Shown here: positions 1 to 8,417 of the stretch, in pieces
Position numbering within the stretch: the stretch's first letter is position 1
Layout of the letters: each line of letters begins with the position of its first letter
The notes under the pieces: generated by a model
What the model was told of the DNA's origin: nothing
The model's input: the letters and a program-made list of their open reading frames with translations, nothing else
Databases searched by the model: none
Position numbers and translations under genes: made by a program
Source: a virus
Strand: one strand, 5' to 3'
IMG/VR virus record: IMGVR_UViG_3300044858_004986
Coordinates: 1 to 23,157 of that record
DNA length: 23,157 nucleotides

Positions 1-543
1 GAGATTGACGAGGCCAAGGAGATCATTGACACTTATGCTTCTGTTTATCCGGGGGTGTTTACATGGATGAGTGAAGTAAAGGAATTCATCAACAAGAACA
101 AGTATGCCAAGAGTATCTTTGGTCGCAGGCGTAACTTGGACAACATCAAGTCCCCTATCCCCAAGATCCGCTCACGGTGTGAACGCCAAGGGGTAAACTT
201 CATTATTCAAAGCTCTGCTTCGGAGATCACTACCTTTGCCTTATTGGATATGGCTATGGAGTTTAAGAAGCAGGGCATGGAGTCTCGCGTTGTAGCTAGC
301 GTCCACGACTCCATAGAGGTTATCAGCCCCAAGGACGAGATAGACGAGGCTTTGATGATCCTAAACCACAAGATGACTCAATACCCTTACCTAAGGCAGG
401 CAATGGGTTTTGATTGTGTCGTTCCTCTTGCAATTGAGGTAGAGGTTGGCAGTTCTTTCGGTGGTGGGGTAGATGTTAAATTCAATAAGAGTGGTGGTGT
501 CTCTAATCTAAGAGAGGTCAAAAATGCAATTGGACAATCCTAA
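1..543 (+). CDS. DNA polymerase family A (PolA-like), C-terminal part, 5' end outside window
   Basis: The reading frame is open from base 1, so this is the last 180 residues of a longer protein. It contains the family A motif C region as VHDSIEV (about nt 301-321), where the HD pair supplies a catalytic aspartate. Upstream is the stretch ERQGVNFIIQSSASEI (nt 181-228), matching the conserved palm helix with its glutamine before motif C, and a basic GRRRNL segment typical of the fingers/palm junction. Motif A and the O-helix lie outside the window. The role is template-directed phage DNA synthesis. The 3' end overlaps thyX by 20 nt, so the two are probably translationally coupled. Family assignment is firm; whether an exonuclease domain precedes it cannot be seen. 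Confidence 0.9.
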   Translation, partial: EIDEAKEIIDTYASVYPGVFTWMSEVKEFINKNKYAKSIFGRRRNLDNIKSPIPKIRSRCERQGVNFIIQSSASEITTFALLDMAMEFKKQGMESRVVASVHDSIEVISPKDEIDEALMILNHKMTQYPYLRQAMGFDCVVPLAIEVEVGSSFGGGVDVKFNKSGGVSNLREVKNAIGQS

Positions 544-1315
544 TAGAATTTATTTTTTGAATGATGGCATCGGATTCGTATCTGTTGTAGACAGGATGAA
601 GACTGATGTAGCCCTGAAGGTAATTAACTCAGCGAGAATATCTTATTCGAAGACTAAGTTTGAGGTGGATGACAAGGATCTCAAACTAATCAACTTCTTG
701 TTGTCCAACTCGCATACTTCTCCGTTCAGACACAGCTATTACACATTCCATGTAAAGATTCCTCTTTTTACCCTGCGTCAGTGGGTAAAGTATCAAGTAG
801 GCAGTACATGGAGAAAATATGAGGTTGATGGTGACCCTGTATGTGTAGAGATGTTTGACCTCATGTACGATTCAGATAAGGGGTGCAGTTGGAATGAGAT
901 TAGTGGGAGGTACGCTCCGTTCAAGCCTGAGTTCTACATCCCAACCATGATGAGAGCCAATCCCCCTCATGGCAACAAGCAAGCGTCAATTGTTTTAGGC
1001 CAAGAATTTAATCACTCCGCAGCTAGGACAAAGATGTTTGAAGAATGCGAGGCTGCATACAAGGCATACGAAGAGAGGATAGAATCTGGCATTGCCAAGG
1101 AAATCGCTAGGATGATGCTTCCACAAAACATATACACGGAAGCGTACTGGACTGTTAGTTTGCAGGGAATAATTCATTTCTTGGCGCAAAGACTACACGC
1201 AGACGCACAGTTTGAAATTAGACGAGCAGCAGAGGCAATCTATACATTAATTTGTCCTGATCTTAACAGAATGGGACTTAACAAGCTCTCTATAATGGGA
1301 CATGACGATGCTTGA
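524..1315 (+). CDS. thyX: FAD-dependent thymidylate synthase ThyX, divergent signature motif
   Basis: ThyX methylates dUMP to dTMP using methylene-tetrahydrofolate and FAD, supplying dTTP for replication. The 263-residue length is in the usual range. Conserved parts are SHTSPFRH (residues 63-70), RQW (85-87), and the C-terminal block from GIAKEIARMMLP (189-200) to RLHADAQFEIR (223-233). The ThyX signature RHRxxS normally follows RQW+1; here that place reads K89-Y90-Q91-V-G-S, so the RHR triplet is lost. The usual NLR before the dUMP-binding helix reads SLQ (212-214). The start at 524 has a GAGAGG Shine-Dalgarno match about 7 nt upstream, inside the polymerase gene. The gene overlaps the next by 14 nt. 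It may be a working variant with an altered flavin/nucleotide pocket or a repurposed relative. Confidence 0.88.
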   Translation: MQLDNPNRIYFLNDGIGFVSVVDRMKTDVALKVINSARISYSKTKFEVDDKDLKLINFLLSNSHTSPFRHSYYTFHVKIPLFTLRQWVKYQVGSTWRKYEVDGDPVCVEMFDLMYDSDKGCSWNEISGRYAPFKPEFYIPTMMRANPPHGNKQASIVLGQEFNHSAARTKMFEECEAAYKAYEERIESGIAKEIARMMLPQNIYTEAYWTVSLQGIIHFLAQRLHADAQFEIRRAAEAIYTLICPDLNRMGLNKLSIMGHDDA

Positions 1316-2360
1316 TCCTCAAACAATAATCTTTGGCGACCTACACCTTCGGGATGATATTCCGGGCTACCTAGATGCACAATGTGCATTTATTGAGAAG
1401 ACGGTAAAGGAGTTCAATGAGCTATGTCCTATTAATTATCCTAAGGTTGTATTTCTAGGAGACATCTTCGATAAAAGAAATCCTAGTGTAAAAGTTATGC
1501 TTGCATTAAAAACTCTTCTAAGCAAGTTACATGCTGATGTTTTTATTGTAAGAGGAAATCATGATGCAGTATCTAAGGCTGATGATGGCCTTACTGCATT
1601 GTCATTGTTTGAATCGAAGTATGCTAAGGTTTGCACAGATAAACCTATGTCGTTTCCTCTGAAAATAAGTCTTGAACCTGAAGATAGAGGTTTGGGCATT
1701 TTAATCCCGCATTACGAAAATGAAGAAACTATTAAGAGCCACCTTGCTAGCATTGACGATAAAAGGGCCGTTGTATTCGGTCACTTTGGTTACCATGGGA
1801 GTCTTAATAGTGCTGGCGATAATGACTTCCGTATTCCTCTTGAGTGCTTTAATAACCTTACATTTCTTGGACACATTCATCACTACTCAGCAAAAGATAA
1901 AGTGGTGGTTGTAGGTACTCCGTACACTACATCATTTCAAGAAGCAGGGAAGCCAAACTATGTTATTCACTACAAGTTTAAAAACAGGAGAAACTATTGG
2001 AAAGCCATCCCTGCTGTCGGGGGGCCAAAGCATCATGTTTGCAAGCTAGAAGATCTTCACAAACTTAAGCTAGACGATCAACACTTTAATTTAGTTCGGG
2101 TCTTAGTTAATCCGCTAAAGGAAGGTAATGAATTGGATTTGATCTCCAAGATTAGGTCTGATTATCCTTTGATCAATTGGGTAGATATACGATTTGCAAA
2201 TGTGGTAGACACTAAAGAGGAGATAAGCTACTACCGTCCAGAGAGACAATTGTTTAGTATCAACGAGGCTATTATAGAAGACTACATTGATAGCAGCGTC
2301 ACACCCCTATCCAAAGAAGATTTGCTATCTGGGTTGAAAGAATTAGATGAAGATAAATAA
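1302..2360 (+). CDS. Mre11/SbcD-like metallophosphoesterase nuclease (T4 gp47 type)
   Basis: This is a calcineurin-like metallophosphoesterase of 352 residues. The five metal-ligand motifs are all present: FGDLH (residues 11-15), FLGDIFD (51-57), RGNHD (84-88), FGHFGYHG (159-166) and GHIHH (190-194). The family supplies the nuclease subunit of the Mre11-Rad50 complex, which trims double-strand ends and opens hairpins; in T4 the pair gp46/gp47 drives recombination-dependent replication and host DNA breakdown. Immediately downstream, with a 14-nt overlap, lies the matching Rad50-like ATPase, which strongly supports this role. The start at 1302 overlaps the end of thyX; no clear Shine-Dalgarno is visible, so coupling to thyX translation is likely. 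A second in-frame ATG two codons later could be used instead. Confidence 0.92.
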   Translation: MTMLDPQTIIFGDLHLRDDIPGYLDAQCAFIEKTVKEFNELCPINYPKVVFLGDIFDKRNPSVKVMLALKTLLSKLHADVFIVRGNHDAVSKADDGLTALSLFESKYAKVCTDKPMSFPLKISLEPEDRGLGILIPHYENEETIKSHLASIDDKRAVVFGHFGYHGSLNSAGDNDFRIPLECFNNLTFLGHIHHYSAKDKVVVVGTPYTTSFQEAGKPNYVIHYKFKNRRNYWKAIPAVGGPKHHVCKLEDLHKLKLDDQHFNLVRVLVNPLKEGNELDLISKIRSDYPLINWVDIRFANVVDTKEEISYYRPERQLFSINEAIIEDYIDSSVTPLSKEDLLSGLKELDEDK

Positions 2361-4002
2361 CATAAAGATAAATAACTTCTACAGCTTCCAAGAAGCGGAG
2401 CTAGCCTTTGACCAATACTCTGGTCTTGTGATGATCGAGGGCAAGAACAAAGATACTGGAGGAAGTAATGGATCAGGCAAAAGCTCGTTGATTGAGGCTG
2501 TGGTATGGGGCCTTTTTGGTAAGACTATTCGCAAGTCTACTGAAGAGGCCATGATTAACTTTGGTAGTAAAAAGAATTGTAAGGTTGAGTTAATAATCAA
2601 CGACAAAATAAGAATCATAAGAACTCGTCGCCCTACCTTCTTGGAGTTTTGGGTAGGTAATGACAACCGAACCCAAGAATCTGTCAGCGCGACACAAGAA
2701 AAGATCGAGCAGCACCTTAATACTAACTACAAGCTATTCTTGGCTAGCATGGTGTTTGGGCAGAACAATACGCTTGATTTCGTATCCGCTACTCCAGAAG
2801 AGAAGAGGACTATTATCAAGAACTTCTTGAACCTAGAGGAGCTATTTGATAAACGGGAATCTATTAAACAAAAGAAGTCAGTATACGCTACGGAAATAAA
2901 AAGCCTAGATTCGCTTTCCGCAGAGTACGCTGATATGCATGTTAAAGCTAATAAAAAGATAGCTGAGATAGTGGTAGGGGAAGAAAAGTTTCTAGCGGAT
3001 AACTCTGTTACGGAAGAGATGCTATCCAAGCACAGTCTTGAGGATATCTTAAAAGCAGAAAAGAAGATTCTTGATCTAGAGAATACAGTTGGAAACTTAA
3101 TTAGGCTGATTAACAAGTCAGTCTTGGAATTAGATTCTAAAGAACAACAGCTTAAGCAAGCCAAGTCCAACAAGCCTGTCTTGTGCAAGCATTGTGGAGT
3201 TACTTCAAAGAAAGAGGTATCACCGGAAGAAATTAAGAAGATGGAGTCTGATATTCTTGAATTAGACTCTAAAATAAAACAAGAGGGTATGACTTGCACA
3301 TTGCTAGAAAAGCAAATAGTTGCTATGAAGGCGAATATTCCTATTCCATCTTCACGGTACAAGATAATAGCGGACTGGAAGGAACTGCATTCTAGGAAGC
3401 ACTACCTTATTCAGGATCTCGCCACTTATGAAGAAAAGATGCAAACCTTGTCTAAAAAGAGAGTGGATGCATCTCGTAAATATGAAGTTATGCGGTTCTG
3501 GGAAGTTGCATTCTCGGAACAAGGTTTAGTTAAATACATCATTAAAAATATAATTGATTATTTTAACAATAACTGCAACGAGTATCTAACCCATTTAACT
3601 AGCGGAAAGTACCGCATTAAGTTTAATGAGATGTTAGAGGAGACTGTTTATATCGGAGGTAAGGAGACTAAGTTCTCTTCTTTATCCGGCGGTGAAGTTA
3701 AAAAGGTAAATATTGCTGTCCTATTGGGGCTGCAAAGTCTTTTGGCCTTAACTGACAAGGACTTATCAGATATCATCTTTTTTGATGAAATCGCAGAAAG
3801 TTTGGACGCGGAATCCCTGCAAGGTCTATACATACTATTGCAGAATTTGAAGAAAACTAAGACTTTATTTATAATTACACATAATAATGACCTTAAAAAT
3901 CTTATCGACACACCTTCTATTATAACAGTCACCAAGAGAAACGGTGTATCGACCATCAATAAGAAAGATAAATCTAGGAGAAAACAAAATGTCAGTAGCT
4001 AG
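2347..4002 (+). CDS. Rad50/SbcC-like SMC ATPase (T4 gp46 type)
   Basis: This 551-residue protein has a complete ABC/SMC ATPase head split by a coiled coil. The N-terminal Walker A is GGSNGSGKSS (residues 38-47). The Q-loop region reads FGQNN (137-141). Long charged helices on either side of C280-K-H-C283 give the zinc-hook CxxC that dimerises Rad50 proteins. The C-terminal half has the signature motif SLSGGE (445-450), Walker B DIIFFDE (475-481), a D-loop with SLD (485-487) and the switch histidine in ITHN (510-513). The coiled coil is short compared with cellular Rad50/SbcC, as is usual in T4-like gp46. It works with the preceding nuclease in DNA end processing. It overlaps the start of the next gene by 14 nt. 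Confidence 0.95.
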   Translation: MKINNIKINNFYSFQEAELAFDQYSGLVMIEGKNKDTGGSNGSGKSSLIEAVVWGLFGKTIRKSTEEAMINFGSKKNCKVELIINDKIRIIRTRRPTFLEFWVGNDNRTQESVSATQEKIEQHLNTNYKLFLASMVFGQNNTLDFVSATPEEKRTIIKNFLNLEELFDKRESIKQKKSVYATEIKSLDSLSAEYADMHVKANKKIAEIVVGEEKFLADNSVTEEMLSKHSLEDILKAEKKILDLENTVGNLIRLINKSVLELDSKEQQLKQAKSNKPVLCKHCGVTSKKEVSPEEIKKMESDILELDSKIKQEGMTCTLLEKQIVAMKANIPIPSSRYKIIADWKELHSRKHYLIQDLATYEEKMQTLSKKRVDASRKYEVMRFWEVAFSEQGLVKYIIKNIIDYFNNNCNEYLTHLTSGKYRIKFNEMLEETVYIGGKETKFSSLSGGEVKKVNIAVLLGLQSLLALTDKDLSDIIFFDEIAESLDAESLQGLYILLQNLKKTKTLFIITHNNDLKNLIDTPSIITVTKRNGVSTINKKDKSRRKQNVSS

Positions 4003-5893
4003 TTTAAATGGATTAGGACAAGAGATATTTGAAAAGCGTTATGCATACCCCGGAGAAAAAAACTGGGCCGAGCGTGCGAGAGTTATCGCAAAGACTGCTG
4101 CTGGCGCAGAGCGTGATGAAGATAAGGAACGAGTTGAGCAAAGGTTCTACGAATCCCTCTCGTCCGGCGACTTAGTTCCCGGTGGTCGAATCATCTATGG
4201 TTCTGGGCGTAACGCAGGCCGTCAGAATCTACTCAACTGCTATGTGATCAATCCACAGGACTCAGTTGAGTCTATTGGTAAGACCATTCAGGATATGTAC
4301 AAGATCTCTTGTGCAGGTGGGGGTATCGGGTTCAATTTCTCTGACATCCGCCCCAAGGGAGATCATATTCAACAGCAGAAGAACTCTGCTCCCGGATCAG
4401 TATCCGTTATGCGTATGCTTAACGAGATCGGCAACCATGTTCGTGCAGGCAAGAATCGCCGCACGGCATTGATTGCTATCTTGAATGTTACGCACCCTGA
4501 CCTACTAGAGTTCCTTCATGTTAAGCTAGACATGAAGGAGTTAAATAACTTCAATATCTCGGTAGGCATCACAGATCGTTTCATTGAAGCTTGCAAGAAC
4601 AACGAAGATTGGTATTTTACATTTGCTAACCGTAAATACCATATCTTCTCGGTACAACGCAAGAACGATGCTCACCCATACCCAGAATACATTGATGTAG
4701 TGGCTAACTCTGTGGAGGATGCCATAGCTAGAGCAAGAGAACAACATAAAATTCACTTCACAGATGACTTTGTATCTGCGGAACAAAAGCCATTGAAGGC
4801 TAAACAATTGTGGGACATGATCTGGTTGAATTCAGTCCAATCTGGGGATCCCGGTATATTTAATCTAGATCTAGCCAACCGTCATACGAATGTATCTTAC
4901 TTTGAGGAGATGCGTTCCACCAACCCATGTGGGGAGATCCCTCTTCCTAACTACGGTAATTGCTGCCTAGGTAATATCAACTTAGCCAACATGGTTACGG
5001 ATGGTGAGTTTGATTGGAAGAAGTTTGCTAGAACTGTGCGAACAGGTATTCAGTTCCTAGATAATATCCTAGAGGTAAACTATTTCCCAACGCCTGAATG
5101 CAGGGAAGTAGGCCACCGTTCTCGCCGTATCGGTCTAGGTGTCCTAGGGTATCACTATATGTTAATCAAGCTTGGTATTCGCTATGGTAGCGAGAAATGC
5201 ATTGAACTAACCGAGCGTATTGCAATGGCTATGCGGGACATTGCTTATATCAAGTCTACTTACCTTGCTCGTGACAAGGGAGCGTTCCCTGCATTTGATA
5301 GAAAGAAATATCTAGATGAAGGATTTGCAAGAACTTTGCCTGCTCGTATACGACTTCTTATCAAAGAGCACGGAATTCGTAATGCGGTTATGCTTACTAT
5401 TCCTCCTACTGGCACTATCTCTATGTTATGGGGTGTGTCAAGCGGTATTGAGCCTATGTTTGCTCCTATTTACATCCGTAGATACCGAGATGCAAATGTT
5501 TGGAAGGAAGTTGTTGTCGTGGATCCGCTATTGCGGGAATATTTCGACGGAGGAAAATCAATCGAAGGATTCGTAGGCGCGTATGACATAACTCCCGAAC
5601 AGCATTTAGCGGTACAGGCTGCTTGGCAGAAATACATTGATTCTTCCATCAGCAAGACTATCAACCTCCCAAAGGAAGCTAAGGCGGAAGATCTAACAAC
5701 TGTTGCATTGGACTATGTTGAATATCTAAAGGGTCTAACTATTTACCGTGCTGGATCAAAAGGCAACGAGCCTCTTGAAGCCGTACCAATGACTCCTGAA
5801 AATATTGCCAAGTATGTTGGTAATCGGGAGGGTGAGTTAGGTATGGCTGATGGTGCTGCCTGTTCTATGAACGGTGGGGAGTGTGGTGCCTGA
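3989..5893 (+). CDS. nrdJ: Class II (adenosylcobalamin-dependent) ribonucleotide reductase
   Basis: This 634-residue protein reduces ribonucleotides to deoxyribonucleotides using a B12-generated thiyl radical, so the phage depends on host or environmental cobalamin. The radical-site loop reads NPCGE (residues 312-316, C314 the thiyl cysteine). C84 in LLNCYV and C325/C326 supply the active-site redox pair, and C625/C632 near the end are the likely C-terminal shuttle cysteines. PPTGTIS (472-478) followed by SSGIEP (484-489) and AGGGIGFNFSD (109-119) fit the class II barrel; no separate NrdB-type gene is seen. I chose ATG 3989 because AGGAG lies 8 nt upstream; an ATG at 3944 would give a 15-residue extension unlike the family. 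Residues about 213-262 look like an insertion. The stop overlaps the next start (TGATG). Confidence 0.93.
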   Translation: MSVASLNGLGQEIFEKRYAYPGEKNWAERARVIAKTAAGAERDEDKERVEQRFYESLSSGDLVPGGRIIYGSGRNAGRQNLLNCYVINPQDSVESIGKTIQDMYKISCAGGGIGFNFSDIRPKGDHIQQQKNSAPGSVSVMRMLNEIGNHVRAGKNRRTALIAILNVTHPDLLEFLHVKLDMKELNNFNISVGITDRFIEACKNNEDWYFTFANRKYHIFSVQRKNDAHPYPEYIDVVANSVEDAIARAREQHKIHFTDDFVSAEQKPLKAKQLWDMIWLNSVQSGDPGIFNLDLANRHTNVSYFEEMRSTNPCGEIPLPNYGNCCLGNINLANMVTDGEFDWKKFARTVRTGIQFLDNILEVNYFPTPECREVGHRSRRIGLGVLGYHYMLIKLGIRYGSEKCIELTERIAMAMRDIAYIKSTYLARDKGAFPAFDRKKYLDEGFARTLPARIRLLIKEHGIRNAVMLTIPPTGTISMLWGVSSGIEPMFAPIYIRRYRDANVWKEVVVVDPLLREYFDGGKSIEGFVGAYDITPEQHLAVQAAWQKYIDSSISKTINLPKEAKAEDLTTVALDYVEYLKGLTIYRAGSKGNEPLEAVPMTPENIAKYVGNREGELGMADGAACSMNGGECGA

Positions 5894-6309
5894 TGCCAAC
5901 TTATGAGTTTGGCTGCAATAGCTGTGGGGAAGTCTTTGATCACATATATCAAAGCGTACCCAAAAAGATGCCTAAAACCAAAAAGTGCATAGCTTGTGGA
6001 AAAAAAGCATCTCGATTAATCAGCGCACCTTCTGCAATAAAGGTATCCGGCAAGATTGCAAAAATAGGTAAATCAAATGTCACTCAATTCTATAATGAGG
6101 CCATCCAAGACTCCAAGGGTCGATTGGATGTAGATAAAACACAATCTCCGTACACGAGATACAAACCCAACCTAGATGTTTTAACTAAGGATGGCACATT
6201 GAGAAAGATGACGGATAGCGAGCTAAGACAAAAGCAATCAACAACGACAAAACTCGGTGAAGGCATCAACGGTCTAAAGTCTAAACTGGAAAAGAAAAAG
6301 AAAAAGTAA
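5893..6309 (+). CDS. FmdB-family zinc-ribbon protein
   Basis: The protein has 138 residues. The start MPTYEFGC is the hallmark of the FmdB family of small putative regulatory proteins. Two CxxC knuckles (C8/C11 and C32/C35) form a zinc ribbon. After this the sequence is basic and low in complexity and ends in a lysine-rich tail, suggesting nucleic-acid contact. A GTG four codons upstream is open, but ATG 5893 overlaps the nrdJ stop as TGATG and restores the family N-terminus. The stop in turn overlaps the helicase start as TAATG, so the protein is made in step with replication proteins. The family has no settled biochemical function; a role in phage transcription or replication is only inferred from context. 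Confidence 0.82.
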   Translation: MPTYEFGCNSCGEVFDHIYQSVPKKMPKTKKCIACGKKASRLISAPSAIKVSGKIAKIGKSNVTQFYNEAIQDSKGRLDVDKTQSPYTRYKPNLDVLTKDGTLRKMTDSELRQKQSTTTKLGEGINGLKSKLEKKKKK

Positions 6310-7610
6310 TGTATCAATTCGCAGAATCAATTCAGCGTGGTATCCTGTATCTGGTCAAGTCCAACAAGGATTTCTATCTAGAGATAGTAAACCTTGTCAA
6401 GCCAGACTACTTTGAGTCATCAATCCACAATCAGTTGTATCGTATCGTAACTGAGTACTACGACAAGTACAAGCAGTTGCCTACGGATGACTTGATTGTG
6501 GAGGAAGCCAAGAGATTCAAGCGTCCAACCCAAGACTTGTCCGATTACTCGGATGAGCTTGAGTTTATCAATAAGCTCGATATCCAGTCGATTGGGCATC
6601 AGCAGTACTACCTAGACCTGATCGAGAACTTTGCCAAGCGCGAAGCCATGAAGGGCGCGATTGTAGAATCGCTTACCTTGATCAAGGAAGACAAGTTTGG
6701 CGAAGTAGAAGATCGTGTCAGACAGGCATTAATGATCTCCCGCTCTGTCGATAATGGGCAGATGTATTTCGACGATTTAAGTAATCGTTGGGATCGCACA
6801 TACAATAGTCAGAAGCGTGATACATTCAAGACTGTCCTTCGTACTCTGAATAGGAATATGGAAGGTGGTGCCATGCGTAAAGAGCTTTGTATGGTTGTTG
6901 CTCCTGCTGGTGTAGGTAAATCGTTATTCCTTGTTAATCAAGGAGTTACATCTTTGATGGAGAACCGCAAGGTGCTTTATGTATCTTTGGAGATGAGCGA
7001 AGATCGAATTGCTCAAAGGTTCGACTCCTCTATGACACTTTTGCCACAGTCCCGCCTCAAGGACTACACAAGCGAGGTCAAGGAGCGGTTGGACATCTTC
7101 CGCAACGAATTCCCTGACGGCAAGCTGGTTATCAAGGAATTTCCTACTGGTCGTGCGAATGTAAATAATATTCGCGCACTGCTTAACCAGTTACGCAATT
7201 ATGACAATTTTGTACCTGATGTTCTCATCGTTGATTATCTTGAGCTACTACGCCCTGTTGCTGAGGGCATGCCAGAGTATCAGGCACAAGAGAGAATCGC
7301 GCAAGAACTTCGTGGACTTGCTGTAGAAAATAATCTTTTGGTCTGGACTGCTACTCAAACCAACCGCGCTGGTCGCCGCGCCGAAATTATCACGGATGCC
7401 GAAATGGCAGATAGCTATGGTAAGGTTCGTCCGTGCGATTTTGTGGTTAGTCTTAATCAAAACGAGGAAGAGTATGAGGACGGTAGAATAAGGGTTTATG
7501 TAATTAAATCCCGTAATGCTCGTAAGGGCTTTATCGTCCCTATGGATGTAGACTATAATACTCTAAGGATGACAGAAGGGACCATGATAGAACATGAAGC
7601 AGAAGCGTGA
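6309..7610 (+). CDS. Replicative DNA helicase, DnaB/T4 gp41-like
   Basis: This is a RecA-fold hexameric helicase of 433 residues that unwinds DNA at the fork. The N-terminal helical domain (about 1-145) resembles DnaB_N (QRGILYLV, then FESSIHNQLYRIV). The C-terminal motor begins near 175. Walker A is APAGVGKS (198-205), Walker B is VLIVDYLELL (305-314), the sensor region is TATQTNR (347-353), and KSRNARKG (400-407) resembles the DnaB C-terminal arginine-finger motif. The start overlaps the FmdB gene stop as TAATG and the end overlaps the next gene by 17 nt. No separate primase is visible in the window, so priming must be encoded elsewhere. Confidence 0.92.
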   Translation: MYQFAESIQRGILYLVKSNKDFYLEIVNLVKPDYFESSIHNQLYRIVTEYYDKYKQLPTDDLIVEEAKRFKRPTQDLSDYSDELEFINKLDIQSIGHQQYYLDLIENFAKREAMKGAIVESLTLIKEDKFGEVEDRVRQALMISRSVDNGQMYFDDLSNRWDRTYNSQKRDTFKTVLRTLNRNMEGGAMRKELCMVVAPAGVGKSLFLVNQGVTSLMENRKVLYVSLEMSEDRIAQRFDSSMTLLPQSRLKDYTSEVKERLDIFRNEFPDGKLVIKEFPTGRANVNNIRALLNQLRNYDNFVPDVLIVDYLELLRPVAEGMPEYQAQERIAQELRGLAVENNLLVWTATQTNRAGRRAEIITDAEMADSYGKVRPCDFVVSLNQNEEEYEDGRIRVYVIKSRNARKGFIVPMDVDYNTLRMTEGTMIEHEAEA

Positions 7611-7968
7611 TCATATAAAAGATGAAATATTTGAAGCAGGTATAACCCATTTATATGCTGGCTGGGCCACATTCCAATTTAAGTTTACTAGTGATATTCC
7701 TTGCGCTCCTGACGAGTGTGCTGGGTATACAAACTTAAATACATACACAATTTATGTAGATGATAGGTTATCTAGTGAATACTTTAGGGAAACCTTACTT
7801 CATGAGATTACCCATGTCCTATTAGAAATCACGGGATATACCAATCCTGATGATGAAAAACAATTTAATCCAACCAACGAGGAACTTGCTACAAATATAA
7901 GTAGGGGCTTCCTATTACTAACTAGACTAAACCCAACTCTGTTTAAAATACTAGTTGACACACAATGA
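7594..7968 (+). CDS. Small HExxH zinc metallopeptidase-like protein
   Basis: This 124-residue protein contains H70-E-I-T-H74, the zincin HExxH motif in a helix (ETLLHEITHVLLEITG), with acidic residues E96/E97 about 22 residues later that could supply the third zinc ligand. The upstream strand YTIYVDD is typical of the edge strand before the active-site helix in minimal metallopeptidases such as the ImmA/IrrE and SprT-like groups. No signal peptide or membrane segment is seen, so it would act in the cytoplasm. Its target is unknown. It sits in the replication operon, overlapping the helicase by 17 nt and the next gene by 4 nt. Fold and motif are fairly sure; peptidase activity is inferred. Confidence 0.7.
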   Translation: MKQKRDHIKDEIFEAGITHLYAGWATFQFKFTSDIPCAPDECAGYTNLNTYTIYVDDRLSSEYFRETLLHEITHVLLEITGYTNPDDEKQFNPTNEELATNISRGFLLLTRLNPTLFKILVDTQ

Positions 7969-8405
7969 AGTCTGAAATTATAAAGAACATCGCAGACAAG
8001 CTTGATATGGAACTCTATATCAGTCTATGCGACAATCTAACTTTGATAGACAAACATCAAATTGATCATGAGATGGAGCGGCAATCTTCTATTTATGCGT
8101 ACTATGCTGGAGCCATGGTACTTGTAAAACAGAAGATGGACTCCGTTGAAGTACAAGTAGAACAAAAGTCCGCTCAGGTCAGGCTGGCTGCTGTGGATGG
8201 TGCTGACAAGAAGATAACAGATAAAAACTTGGAAGCCATCGTTGCAGCAGACCCTGAGATTTTTGCACTTAAGCAAGACTATAACAACCTCACCACTCGG
8301 TACTCCCTCTTGAAGTCGCTAGTGACTGCTCTCGACCACAAGAAGGATATGCTAATTCAACTGTCTAGTAACCAAAGAGCAGAAACTAAGCTTTACGCTA
8401 AATAA
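7965..8405 (+). CDS. Small helical protein, possible UvsY-like recombination mediator
   Basis: I do not recognise this 146-residue protein with certainty. It is predominantly charged helix: an N-terminal region up to about residue 40, a central segment with SSIYAYYAGAMVLVKQKM (41-58), an acidic patch with ITDKNLEAIVAADPEI (84-99), and a C-terminal helix ending with SSNQRAET. T4-type UvsY proteins have a similar length and helix order, with a Y/K-rich first helix, an acidic aDxE-like middle and a final helix ending near an Arg, and they load the recombinase onto gp32-coated DNA. Here the next gene is a gp32-like protein, which fits. Start ATGA overlaps the previous stop. The alternative is an unrelated phage coiled-coil protein. 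Confidence 0.45.
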   Translation: MKSEIIKNIADKLDMELYISLCDNLTLIDKHQIDHEMERQSSIYAYYAGAMVLVKQKMDSVEVQVEQKSAQVRLAAVDGADKKITDKNLEAIVAADPEIFALKQDYNNLTTRYSLLKSLVTALDHKKDMLIQLSSNQRAETKLYAK

Positions 8406-8417
8406 CGGAGAAACAAC

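Noticed and set aside
2727-3362. Long open frame on the minus strand within the Rad50-like gene
   Set aside because: It lies wholly opposite a gene with full ABC-ATPase motifs, is Ser/Phe/Leu-rich as expected of an antisense shadow, and has no recognisable domain.
3944-3988. Upstream ATG extending NrdJ by 15 residues
   Set aside because: The extension is encoded over the end of the Rad50-like gene, resembles nothing, and ATG 3989 has a well-spaced AGGAG.
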